Origin: Candidatus Poribacteria bacterium
Lineage (GTDB): Bacteria > Poribacteria > WGA-4E > WGA-3G
Direction of reading: 5' to 3'
Assembly (NCBI GenBank): GCA_009839745.1
Contig: VXPE01000006.1
Coordinates: 1-51,080 of the forward strand
Length of the DNA stretch: 51,080 nt
Part shown: positions 1 through 8,084 of the stretch, one piece after another
Layout: the number at the start of each line of letters is the position of its first letter
Position numbering within the stretch: the first letter of the stretch is position 1
Program-made: the position numbers and the translations under genes
Notes under the pieces: generated by a model
What the model was told of the DNA's origin: nothing
Database searches by the model: none
What the model saw: the letters and a program-made list of their open reading frames with translations, nothing else

Positions 1-86
1 CAAAAGGGTTCTCTTTATTCAAAAAATTGGGAAATTAATTATCAAACTCACGTTACTCTATCTATTTTGAGCTTTAGGATAGGTTC

Positions 87-108
87 GTAGTAGTGCGATT
101 TATCGCAC
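87..108 (+). repeat. GTAG-footed REP-like hairpin
   Basis: GTAGTAG is followed by a 7-bp perfect hairpin (GTGCGAT, TT loop, ATCGCAC). The same TTCGTAGTA prefix with a different but equally paired stem occurs at 4441-4462. A GTAG foot beside a short palindrome is the known hallmark of REP elements mobilised by RAYT (TnpA-REP) transposases. Apart from this hairpin I see nothing certain in bases 1-237. Confidence 0.5.
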
Positions 109-249
109 GTTAACAACGGGCATTGTCCCGCAAGTCCACACGCGACTTGCGCAGGGTTTCCCTACTACAAACAGGATCACTTGTAATATGAAACTTGGCA
201 AAGTAGTGGTTGACGCTCTTTGTGTGCCTACCACTTTAAGGAGACAAGC

Positions 250-1224
250 ATGCCAAAAGAATTAATCGCGGTTGCCCCGCGGCAACCCGTTTTGAGAGAA
301 TATGAGGAGGGTCCCGTCCCCGCGGATAGTGTTCGGGTTCAAGTCGAATTCGGGGCACCCAAGCGCGGTACCGAGCTGACAGCCTACTACGGATACAACA
401 ACCCAAGTTTTCCTCTGAGACTTGGGAATATGTGTGTCGGAAAAATTGTTGAAATTGGCGACGACGTTGAGGGTTTCGAGATTGGAGAGCGCGTCGCGAA
501 CCATGGGCATCTCAAGGAGACACACACATGGCCTGCAGACAGGGTCCTCAAGATGCCCGAGCGAATGACGTGGAAAGAGGCGGTCTGCTACGATCCAGCG
601 CATTTCGCTATGTCCGCGATTCGTGATGGAAAAGTGCGTGTTGGTGAACGGGTCGCTGTCTTTGGGCTGGGTGCGATTGGGTTGATGACGGTGCAAATGG
701 CGCGGATCGCGGGGGCTGATTTCGTCGCTGCCGTGGACCCGATTGAAAGACGGCGGAAAGTCGCTGAAAAGACGGGGGCGGAACTTGTCATTGACCCGAC
801 TGCCTCTAATGTTGCGGAGGTACTCAAAGAAGCGACCGGTGGACTTGGTGTTGATGTGGCTGTAGAAACCAGCGCAATCTACGAGGCACTCGATGATGCC
901 CTTCGCAGCGTCACTTTTGAGGGAACAATCGTCTATGCGGGACGCGCGAAAGCGTGTACGGGTGGGCTTGACCTCGGTGCTGTCGCACACGTCAATATTC
1001 CGAACATCATCTTCGCACGCGCCAACAGCGATCCGAATCGCGATCATCCGCGTTGGAATTTCAAGCGGATTATTGATACCTGTTGGAAGTGGCTTGCTGC
1101 AGGACGATTTGACTGTGAAGCTGTCGTTGATCCAGTGGTGCCGTTTGAAGATTCAGTTGAAGCCTACATAGAGATGGACAATCACCCCGAACGGAGCGTC
1201 AAATTGGGGGTCTCCTTCGGTTGA
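250..1224 (+). CDS. Zinc-type alcohol dehydrogenase (MDR superfamily)
   Basis: A 324-residue medium-chain dehydrogenase/reductase, a predicted NAD(P)-dependent oxidoreductase in the cytoplasm. Residues 1-120 form the GroES-like catalytic half. A Rossmann segment follows with the dinucleotide motif GLGAIG and a later GGLGVD turn. The usual catalytic-zinc motif CGxD/H near residue 35 is replaced by KRGTELTAY. The GTE signature marks a sub-branch resembling BchC-like and sorbitol dehydrogenase-like proteins, and the four-Cys structural-zinc lobe is absent. The start at 250 is chosen because AAGGAGA lies 5 bases upstream; an in-frame start at 220 has no such site. It stands alone and converges with the EamA gene. 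The substrate cannot be read from the sequence. Confidence 0.85.
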   Translation: MPKELIAVAPRQPVLREYEEGPVPADSVRVQVEFGAPKRGTELTAYYGYNNPSFPLRLGNMCVGKIVEIGDDVEGFEIGERVANHGHLKETHTWPADRVLKMPERMTWKEAVCYDPAHFAMSAIRDGKVRVGERVAVFGLGAIGLMTVQMARIAGADFVAAVDPIERRRKVAEKTGAELVIDPTASNVAEVLKEATGGLGVDVAVETSAIYEALDDALRSVTFEGTIVYAGRAKACTGGLDLGAVAHVNIPNIIFARANSDPNRDHPRWNFKRIIDTCWKWLAAGRFDCEAVVDPVVPFEDSVEAYIEMDNHPERSVKLGVSFG

Positions 1225-1365
1225 AGTTTTTTAATTCTGTAAGCTTGGGCTGCTGTGTCCGTTGTCCTTGCAGGTTTCTGGTTATGTCTCGGATGGATTT
1301 GAGGATTTTGGTGTTAAAAATTAACCAGCATTGTAGCCTGCAACACCGGCGCAGGCGGATTTGAG

Positions 1366-1397
1366 AAACGACGGTAAAGTTTTAACGCACGTCGTTT
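1366..1397. terminator. Inverted repeat between convergent genes
   Basis: AAACGACG pairs with CGTCGTTT around a 16-base loop, midway between the dehydrogenase and the convergent transporter gene. It may serve as a bidirectional terminator. A smaller GCCTGC/GCAGGC stem lies at 1336-1356. Confidence 0.45.
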
Positions 1398-1412
1398 AAC
1401 CGCAAGGAAAAA

Positions 1413-2303
1413 TTAAAAATTGGCAATCAAGAAGATGCCGAGTACCATCATCACGGCTGCGATCAAGCGGCGTTTTGTATAGGTTTCTTTCAAGGCGTAT
1501 CCACCGAGCAGAACAACGAAAATGACAGAGCACTGCCGAACCGCAGTCACGTAGCTGACCTTCTCTGTCATTAAGACGTAGAGGATGAGCGAATAAGAGA
1601 TCAGCGAAAGACTCACAACAGCAAGGCTCCGCTTCCATTCCGTGCGTCCAATCTCGAGAATCTGCTGGCGCGGAAACCGAACGAGGCAGGACAACCCGTA
1701 GAAAACTTGCGAGATACTGTTCTCCATTAAATAGTAGGTCACGGCTCGCCACAAAGGAGCCTCTGTTGAGTAGCGATGAAATTCAAGCATCCCCTGTTTG
1801 TCTATGAGTGAGTACCCAATGACGCTGGCGAGGGTGGCGTAAGCCCAGAGGGCATCATGTTGGCGTAGGAAGCGAAAGAACGCTTTGAATTGTATACGTG
1901 CTTCGCGTTGTTGGTAGAGCAGTATGGAAGCCATCACACAGAGAATGCCTATCAAACCTGGCACGGAAATGCGTTCCTTCAAAAAAAGAAAGGCGAAGAG
2001 CGGTAGGAAAGCTGGGGCAGCACGCGCAATCGGATAGATGAATGAGATCTCACCAACGGTATACGCGTGCGTCAAAAACAGCTTATATAACAGATGAACA
2101 AAGGCGGAGGCAACAATATAGCCCCATACCGGTTTCGGGACTACCGGTTGCTTAATGCCAAAGGCAATAAAGGCTATGACTATGGTGTAAAATCCACACC
2201 AGAAAAAGAGGATGCGTGTATCTCTGCTGGATTTACCGTAGAAATTCCATAAAGCATGGCAAAATGCTGACAGTAGAATTAAGGCAATTGAAGTGAAAGC
2301 CAT
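1413..2303 (-). CDS. EamA/DMT-family transporter
   Basis: A 296-residue integral membrane protein with about ten hydrophobic segments in two halves, the 5+5 arrangement of drug/metabolite (EamA) transporters. It begins with the typical hydrophobic MAFTSIALILLSAFCHALWN, the usual DMT first helix. The second half ends with KETYTKRRLIAAVMMVLGIF, which matches the EamA signature of a Lys-Glu after a transmembrane helix followed by a final helix. It is expected in the inner membrane, exporting or importing a small metabolite that the sequence does not identify. The upstream region on this strand carries no strong Shine-Dalgarno; the AGGAGG next to its start reads in the opposite direction. Confidence 0.85.
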   Translation of the reverse strand: MAFTSIALILLSAFCHALWNFYGKSSRDTRILFFWCGFYTIVIAFIAFGIKQPVVPKPVWGYIVASAFVHLLYKLFLTHAYTVGEISFIYPIARAAPAFLPLFAFLFLKERISVPGLIGILCVMASILLYQQREARIQFKAFFRFLRQHDALWAYATLASVIGYSLIDKQGMLEFHRYSTEAPLWRAVTYYLMENSISQVFYGLSCLVRFPRQQILEIGRTEWKRSLAVVSLSLISYSLILYVLMTEKVSYVTAVRQCSVIFVVLLGGYALKETYTKRRLIAAVMMVLGIFLIANF

Positions 2304-2314
2304 AGGAGGTAATT

Positions 2315-2419
2315 ATGTTCAAAAAACCGAAAAAATACAAGATTTTTATTTTGTTTCGGTTTATCTTCGGTATACTTGCCCTCACGGCAACCGCACGGGT
2401 TGGGGGAAGTTCTGGATGA
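2315..2419 (+). CDS. Short signal-peptide ORF, likely remnant
   Basis: AGGAGG at 2304-2309 lies 5 bases before an ATG that opens a 34-codon frame. It encodes a basic start (FKKPKKYK), a hydrophobic run and an ALTATA end, so it looks like an export signal. The frame then stops. The downstream cyclase homology is in a different frame. I read it as the 5' end of a lost secreted-protein gene joined to a truncated cyclase, although a real small exported peptide cannot be excluded. Confidence 0.4.
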   Translation: MFKKPKKYKIFILFRFIFGILALTATARVGGSSG

Positions 2420-2727
2420 CGGATAACGATCGCTACGGTGCCACAGAGCCCGGTATCAGATTGGAGGCGGGACAATACCTCGTCGATCAGAAGATTGTGA
2501 TGTTATGTGCCGATAACTGGGGAATCGAAGTTGTCCCGAATCCCGATGAAACCCTTGCCTTTCCAGTGCATCAGCTGTTTCTCGTTAAACACGGAATTTA
2601 CAACCTTGAGAACATAATCACAGAGGAGTTAGCGGCGGCGAAGGTTTACGAATTCGCCTTCTGTTTCGCACCGCTACGTCTCAAAGGGGCGACGGGTTCC
2701 CCCGGCAATCCGATCGCCATTTTTTAA
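2395..2727 (+). pseudogene. Cyclase family protein, C-terminal fragment
   Basis: From the TGWGKFWM segment onward the translation matches the C-terminal half of the cyclase (kynurenine formamidase-like, Pfam Cyclase) family: an EPG-(I/L)-xLEA helix, a central ADNWGIEVVP segment, FPVHQLFLVKHGIYNLEN, and the terminal KGATGSPGNPIAIF. The N-terminal half, which carries the HxGTHxDxPxH metal site, is missing, so the fragment cannot be catalytic. The bases in front encode an unrelated signal-like peptide in another frame. This is a 5'-truncated gene joined to foreign sequence. Confidence 0.75.
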
Positions 2728-2750
2728 TTATACCTTGCGGTTCGTTCAGG
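2721..2750 (+). repeat. Dispersed 30-base repeat, copy A
   Basis: TTTTTAATTATACCTTGCGG and its continuation through 2750 recur, inverted and with two mismatches, at 16953-16982. Shorter related copies lie at 1397-1420 (inverted) and 14589-14611. All four copies lie just outside gene ends. Confidence 0.6.
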
Positions 2751-3065
2751 CGGGTCTATGTGATGATGGGCTTTTCCGTAGACCCGCCTTCCACTTCGTT
2801 TCAGGCTACATGCGCGAACCATTTTCGCACAACACGCCCGCGCCCTGGTCAACCCTTCCTATCCCCGTATCTGCACAAATCCGTGCAAGTATCTTCTTGT
2901 TTGCCCCGTTTCGTGCAGTCAGCATACGTTTCAAACTCACTAAATCCGTAATATCTCCTGTTTTTTCACTGTTTCAAATTGGCATAGAAATTGCTATTTA
3001 CTTGACAATATTAAGGCAGAGGTGTTCATTGTGGGATCCAAATTTTCCAGCAGACTTTTTTAAAA
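2728..3065. other. Gene-poor stretch
   Basis: I see no convincing gene here. It contains a hairpin at 2749-2788 (GGCGGGTCTA pairing with TAGACCCGCC, 20-base loop) just after the cyclase fragment. It also has a TTGACA box at 3002-3007, with a weak TTCATT 17 bases further on, which may drive the lipoprotein gene. Confidence 0.4.
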
Positions 3066-3536
3066 ATGAACAGATTTGCGCTCCCTTTATACTTAGTGTT
3101 TATCGCAGGTATTTTAGTGGCAGGATGTACAGCACCAGCACATTTAAGGGATAGGCCACATGTCTCTACCTTAGAACTCTCGTCAGAGGAAAAAATGCAG
3201 CAAACTATAGGCAGATGGAGAGGCATACACATCTCAAAGGCTATTCAGAAATGGGGATCGCCGGGCGAAGTCAACGATGACGGAACAGGTTGGCAAACCT
3301 ATATCTGGCAAATTCCTGTCCACGGTTTCTTACCCAAGCAAGAAAGCCGTATATTGGGATCCCAACGCCAACAAGGGCATCCGATCCACTCCCGCGGTAT
3401 GCGGAAAGTAAGTGGAACATACATATCCACCGGTTATACCTACCAACTTACGTTTTATACACGTCCAAACGGTATAATCTCCAAAACCGACATAAAAAAG
3501 AATCATGACCTCGCAAGTGAATTTAAGTGGAAGTAG
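3066..3536 (+). CDS. Hypothetical lipoprotein
   Basis: A 156-residue protein with a short basic start, a hydrophobic core and a lipobox, LVAGC, with the lipidated Cys at residue 21. It is therefore expected to be anchored in a membrane after processing by signal peptidase II. The mature part contains an SSEEKMQQTIGRWRG segment and a WGSPGEVNDDGTGWQTYIW segment, resembling the SmpA/OmlA-like pattern of small lipoproteins in which a W-G-xP turn is followed by a beta-strand pair. That resemblance is weak and I do not assign a family. No Shine-Dalgarno is visible before the ATG. No function can be given. Confidence 0.65.
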   Translation: MNRFALPLYLVFIAGILVAGCTAPAHLRDRPHVSTLELSSEEKMQQTIGRWRGIHISKAIQKWGSPGEVNDDGTGWQTYIWQIPVHGFLPKQESRILGSQRQQGHPIHSRGMRKVSGTYISTGYTYQLTFYTRPNGIISKTDIKKNHDLASEFKWK

Positions 3537-3578
3537 AAACGCGTCTCTCAAGAAAAATAAGGCTTCAGAAAATAAACA

Positions 3579-4403
3579 ATGAAAATACCGACAATTTCTA
3601 TCGCATCACATCGTATCACACGACTCATCATTGGTGGTAACCCCTATAGCGGCATTTCGCACCATTCTCCAGCGGCATCGAAAGCCATGGAGGATTACTA
3701 TACGACGCACCAAATTATGGCAGACCTCCGGCAAGCAGAGGAGAACGGCATTAACACCGTCCTCGCTCGCGCCGATAGGCACATCATGCGGACACTCAAC
3801 GAATACTGGAACGCAGGCGGCACCATTCAGTGGATCGCTCAGACACCGAAAGATACAGAATACGCCAACCTCGACGACTACCTACAGATTATTGCACGCT
3901 ATAGACCGATTGCTATCTACCATCACGGCGGCACAACCGATAAATTATATTCAGAAGGACGACTCGGTTCCTTACGCGACGGACTCAAACGTATCCGCGA
4001 CCTCGGTTATGCAGCCGGACTCGGCACGCACGATCCACAGGTCCTCAAGTACTGCTACACTGAAGGGTATGATGTTGACTTTTATGTTTGTGCATTGTAT
4101 AATCATACGAAACACAGGGAGCTCTATCTGCCAGACGATCGCTATGCCGCGTTCGCCGCGATACAGGCAATACCGATACCGATAATCGCCATAAAGGTAT
4201 TAGCCGCCGGTCGCAACGAGCCGCGTGATGCCTTTCAACTCGCGCTTGAGAATATCAAGCCCACGGACGCGATGGCGGTCGGCATGTACACGCAATTTCA
4301 ACCCGATCAAATTCGCGAAAATGCATGGACTGTTGCAAAATTAGTGTCTGAACCAAAATTGTCAGGGTTCGAGGATTTACAGGATTCGAGGGAATATTCT
4401 TAG
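3579..4403 (+). CDS. Conserved hypothetical, aldo/keto reductase-like TIM barrel
   Basis: A 274-residue soluble protein. It opens with ITRLIIGGNPYSGISHHSP, which resembles the first strand of aldo/keto reductase barrels (strand, GG turn, N/S-rich loop). It continues with alternating hydrophobic strands such as AIYHHGGTTD, AAGLGTHDPQ, VDFYVCALYNH and IPIIAIKVLAAGR, typical of a TIM barrel. The catalytic Tyr of classical aldo/keto reductases is not clearly identifiable, so an enzymatic call would be inference. It lies 42 bases after the lipoprotein gene on the same strand. Confidence that it is a gene is high; confidence in the fold is moderate. Confidence 0.65.
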   Translation: MKIPTISIASHRITRLIIGGNPYSGISHHSPAASKAMEDYYTTHQIMADLRQAEENGINTVLARADRHIMRTLNEYWNAGGTIQWIAQTPKDTEYANLDDYLQIIARYRPIAIYHHGGTTDKLYSEGRLGSLRDGLKRIRDLGYAAGLGTHDPQVLKYCYTEGYDVDFYVCALYNHTKHRELYLPDDRYAAFAAIQAIPIPIIAIKVLAAGRNEPRDAFQLALENIKPTDAMAVGMYTQFQPDQIRENAWTVAKLVSEPKLSGFEDLQDSREYS

Positions 4404-4440
4404 TGCTTGGTCAATTTTGCGATTGGAGAGAATTGGGTTC

Positions 4441-4462
4441 GTAGTAGGGCAATTCATTGCCC
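4441..4462 (+). repeat. GTAG-footed REP-like hairpin
   Basis: GTAGTA is followed by GGGCAAT-TC-ATTGCCC, a 7-bp stem with a 2-base loop. It shares its prefix and shape with 87-108, but the stem sequence differs and the pairing is kept. Confidence 0.5.
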
Positions 4463-4519
4463 GTCGCGAAGCAGAATAAATTGTGCTGCTACCAGCACAT
4501 CCGAGAAAGACCCAACGTA

Positions 4520-5173
4520 ATGAGACGAATTGTAGAACCAGAAGTCATGGATACAGCGGAAGCCGCCGAAGCCTACGATGCGATGGAGCACGGTGAGGTT
4601 GACCAGGCTTTTGTAGATCGCGTTGTCGCGCTCGGTGCGAGCACTGGACATTTTCTGGATGTCGGCACCGGTCCCGCGCAGATTCCCATCCTCCTCGCCC
4701 AACATTGTCCCGATATCCACATCACCGCCATCGATCTGTCCGAAGAGATGCTAAAGATAGCGAAGCGTCACGTCGCAGATGCCGGTCTCACCGATCGGAT
4801 AACCCTTGAATGCGTCGATGCCAAAACCCTACCTTACCCCGACAACACCTTTGACGGACTCATCTCCAACAGCATTGTGCATCACATCCACGACGCGATG
4901 AGCGCACTCAAAGAGATGGGGCGAGTTGCCCGCCCGCAAGGAACAGTTCTCATCCGCGATCTCATCCGTCCTGAAACACCCGCAGATGCGCAAGCCTTTG
5001 TAGACTTGTATGCCGCTGACGATACCCCTTACCAACAGAAACTCTACTACGACTCCTTCCTCGCCGCGTTCACCATCGCCGAAGTCAATGAGATGTTAGC
5101 ACAGATGGGCCTGCCGAGTGCTGCTGTCGTCCAAAGCACGGATCGCCACTGGTCCATTGAGCGCAGCGTTTAG
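4520..5173 (+). CDS. Class I SAM-dependent methyltransferase
   Basis: A 217-residue protein when started at MRRIVEPEVMD; a longer reading from 4457 would run through the REP-like hairpin and is less likely. The Rossmann SAM-binding motif I reads FLDVGTGPAQIPILLA. It is followed by the acidic loop ITAIDLSEEML (motif II), then ITLECVDAKTLPYPDNTFDG (motif III region) and the ISNSIVHHI strand. This is the UbiE/Methyltransf_11-25 pattern. It is cytoplasmic and transfers a methyl group to an unknown small molecule. The N-terminal part, with MDTAEAAEAYDAMEHGEVD, is characteristic of a subgroup common in environmental bacteria. No operon partner is obvious. Confidence 0.85.
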   Translation: MRRIVEPEVMDTAEAAEAYDAMEHGEVDQAFVDRVVALGASTGHFLDVGTGPAQIPILLAQHCPDIHITAIDLSEEMLKIAKRHVADAGLTDRITLECVDAKTLPYPDNTFDGLISNSIVHHIHDAMSALKEMGRVARPQGTVLIRDLIRPETPADAQAFVDLYAADDTPYQQKLYYDSFLAAFTIAEVNEMLAQMGLPSAAVVQSTDRHWSIERSV

Positions 5174-5466
5174 TATATCATTACCTTGCTATTTTCACTA
5201 TCCTCCCTCGCGCGACCGAACTTACAGAGGCATTCAACTTTTAGTTGTCTGAATCGCTGATGACCCGGGCGACGCGGGTAACGCGGATTTGTAAATATCT
5301 GTTATCCAAAACTGATTCGGAATTAGAGTATTTTCCAAAGGGTCGAATGGCTCTGACTGAAATTCCTAAAAGGCTTGATTTAGAGTAGATTTTTTGATAT
5401 GCTTATATGTGTTGAAAGTCTTTTTAGATTAATTGACAAAGGTTAACTTAACAATCAAATTACGAA

Positions 5467-8052
5467 GTGGATGAGATGGATTCTATAGAAAAAAAATTAA
5501 ACGAGGCGCGATCTGAACTCCTTGACTTGGGTTTGCGTAATCCGCTGATTAACTACAAACTTCTCAAAGCACGAGGGATTGAAGTTATTGATGAATCTCC
5601 GCCGGATATTTATCAAATTCTTGTACAAGATAGGAAGGCGATGTCTTTCCTACCAAAGCGTGAATCTGACGAAGATGCCCTTTTTTTCTTTGAAGATGAT
5701 GAGGTGGAAAATGATCCGACGCGGTATACCGATAGCAAGCTTCAAACAAACCATTTATCAACAGAGCTTCAGAGGCGTTTGTTGAATACCTATTATACGG
5801 CGCGAACGGCTATTGAAGAGCAAGGGATGACTACACTCTATCTTGCGTTGGGTATACTTGAATGGTATGAATCTGAATCAAGTGAGATACTGCACCGTGC
5901 TCCACTAATTTTGGTCCCTGTGGAGATCCATCGGACCAGTGTACGCGCCAGTTTCCGTGTTCAATACACAGAGGAAGATATTGGAACGAATCTTTCCCTT
6001 CAGGAGAAACTCAAAACCGAGTTTAGTATCCAATTACCGGATCTTCCCGAAGCGGATGGCCTTGACCAGTCCAACATTCAGAATTATTTTCAAGCCGTAA
6101 GTGAGTCGATTAATGGTTTTGATCGGTGGTCGGTTGATGCCTCTGCGATTGCACTGGGCTTTTTCTCGTTTGCTAAGTTTCTGATGTACTGCGATTTAGA
6201 TGCTAAAAATTGGTCTGATAATGTCTTAACTGAACATCCTATACTGCGATCAGTCTTAGTAAATGGATTTCGAGAACCAAAACCATCCATTGACGATAGC
6301 GTCCCCAATGTTGACAAACACCTGATACCTGCTAATACATATCATGTAGTTGATGCGGACAGTTCGCAAGCATTGGCTATTCACGATGTGAGTCAAGGAC
6401 GAAATCTTATTATCCAAGGTCCGCCGGGGACTGGAAAATCCCAAACCATTACCAACCTGATTGCAGAAGCTGTCGCAAAGAAAAAACACGTACTGTTTGT
6501 GGCAGAAAAGATGGCAGCTTTGGAGGTAGTCAAGCGCAACCTTGACAAGGTAGGACTTGGAGATGCTTGTCTGGAACTACATAGCCATAAGATGAGCAAA
6601 AAAGCAGTGGTTGATGAGCTAAGGCGAGTTCTTGATCTTGTTGAACCAACAAATTCTGAACAGGATGTAAAGGCCCTACTCAGTAACCGCGACGAGTTAA
6701 ACAGGTACTGTGAGGCAATTAACACGCCAATTGGCGAAAGCGGGATTACTCCTTATCAGGGATATGGAGAAATTTTAGCCGTGGAACGTCGCCTTTTAGA
6801 TGTGAAAACTCCAGATTTGGATTCTCATAAATTTCAACATTCGGTATCTGAATTTAAAGAAGGGTTGGAACGGACAGAAAGCTTACAGGTGCATCTTAAG
6901 CAGATGGGAGTACCAACAAAGCATCCGTTTTGGGGCAGCCTTTGCAAGCACTTTCTTCCGGCTGACAGAGAATCGCTAGAAAGGTCGGCGGTAGAAGCGA
7001 AAGAAGCAGTTATAGCACTCAAAAATTCATCTGCTCAACTTGCAGAACACCTTAAACTCAAGCCACCGGATACGTGTGAGACTGTTGAAAGTCTCATTCG
7101 TGCGGCACACCGTGCCTTAGCCGCTCCGAACTTGGCAGGGACTTCTGTGAAATCAACAGAATGGAGAACACATAGTAGCGATTTAGAAATAGGATTAAAT
7201 GCAGGAGAACGGTTGAGTGAACTCCATAGCACACACGACCATATTCTTATCCCTGAAGCCTGGAAACAAAATGTTCTGGAGATTCGGCAGATATTGGCGG
7301 TTTATGGAAGTAAGAGGTGGCGCGTATTTTCGGGGAAATATCGACGTGCTCACAATGAACTTGCAGGCTTATGCTCACAACAACTGCCCAAAATTCAAGA
7401 TGCGCAACTCCGTATGGTTGATGCGATTCTTGAAGGGCAACGCGAACTGCCGTATTTTGAAAAGATAGAAGGACTCGGACAAGAACTATTTGGGACGCTT
7501 TGGAAGGGGAAGGCATCAAGCTGGCCTCAACTGCGAAGGATCGTCCAATATCTTTCAGCACTCTATAAGTCGGTAGAGGATAATGAGTTGCCGGAAGCGT
7601 TGATTGTGTATCTTGCATCAAACCCAGATTTGGGGACACTTAAGTCACTGGTGACAACGGTTGAGGAACATCAGAGCAACTATCCACATCTTCTTCAGAC
7701 TGTGATTAATAAGATTCAATTGGACGAAACAGTGTTTGCCAGAGGCGATAATGGGTTGAGATCACTTCCTCTCACAAAGCAAGCGCAAGTTCTGGAGCGT
7801 TGGGAACACGAATCAGAAAAACTTCAAGAGATCGTCACCTACAACCACTTGGTAGAAGTTTTAAAAGATAGCGACTTCGCTGAAATTGTAGAGGTCGCAA
7901 ACGATTGGGCGGAAGCCAGTGAGTTTTTATCAGATGTACTCAAGCGGACTTGGTACAGTGCCTGCGTTGAAACAGCAATTCGGGAACGCCCAATTCTTGC
8001 AAAATTTAGTAGCGATGTCCATCAAAATATCGTCGAAAATTCAAGAAATTAG
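5467..8052 (+). CDS. DUF4011-type superfamily 1 helicase, N-terminal part of frameshifted gene
   Basis: The first 861 codons of a large helicase. Residues 1-280 fit the DUF4011 region (LLDLGLRNPLINY near the start, TLYLALGILEWYES, HRAPLILVPVEI). Walker A follows as GPPGTGKSQTITNLIA, with LFVAEKMAALEVVKRNL after it. A helical insertion runs to the end. The frame stops at TAG 8050-8052 because an A-run at 8036-8039 appears one base short: adding one A would join VENS to FKKLDRSSLEYNKAKVAYKH in the next frame, the expected continuation. The start could be GTG 5467 or ATG 5476; neither has a strong Shine-Dalgarno. Related helicases occur in anti-phage loci, so defence is a reasonable inference. 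Confidence 0.8.
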   Translation: MDEMDSIEKKLNEARSELLDLGLRNPLINYKLLKARGIEVIDESPPDIYQILVQDRKAMSFLPKRESDEDALFFFEDDEVENDPTRYTDSKLQTNHLSTELQRRLLNTYYTARTAIEEQGMTTLYLALGILEWYESESSEILHRAPLILVPVEIHRTSVRASFRVQYTEEDIGTNLSLQEKLKTEFSIQLPDLPEADGLDQSNIQNYFQAVSESINGFDRWSVDASAIALGFFSFAKFLMYCDLDAKNWSDNVLTEHPILRSVLVNGFREPKPSIDDSVPNVDKHLIPANTYHVVDADSSQALAIHDVSQGRNLIIQGPPGTGKSQTITNLIAEAVAKKKHVLFVAEKMAALEVVKRNLDKVGLGDACLELHSHKMSKKAVVDELRRVLDLVEPTNSEQDVKALLSNRDELNRYCEAINTPIGESGITPYQGYGEILAVERRLLDVKTPDLDSHKFQHSVSEFKEGLERTESLQVHLKQMGVPTKHPFWGSLCKHFLPADRESLERSAVEAKEAVIALKNSSAQLAEHLKLKPPDTCETVESLIRAAHRALAAPNLAGTSVKSTEWRTHSSDLEIGLNAGERLSELHSTHDHILIPEAWKQNVLEIRQILAVYGSKRWRVFSGKYRRAHNELAGLCSQQLPKIQDAQLRMVDAILEGQRELPYFEKIEGLGQELFGTLWKGKASSWPQLRRIVQYLSALYKSVEDNELPEALIVYLASNPDLGTLKSLVTTVEEHQSNYPHLLQTVINKIQLDETVFARGDNGLRSLPLTKQAQVLERWEHESEKLQEIVTYNHLVEVLKDSDFAEIVEVANDWAEASEFLSDVLKRTWYSACVETAIRERPILAKFSSDVHQNIVENSRN

Positions 8053-8084
8053 ACCGTAGTTCACTTGAATATAATAAAGCCAAA

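Noticed and set aside
262-1047. Long minus-strand frame opposite the dehydrogenase gene
   Set aside because: It is composed of low-likelihood sequence without any domain motif and lies fully opposite a clear enzyme gene.
2735-3154. Plus-strand frame of 139 codons before the lipoprotein
   Set aside because: No Shine-Dalgarno, no recognisable motif, overlaps the lipoprotein start, and runs through a hairpin and a repeat.
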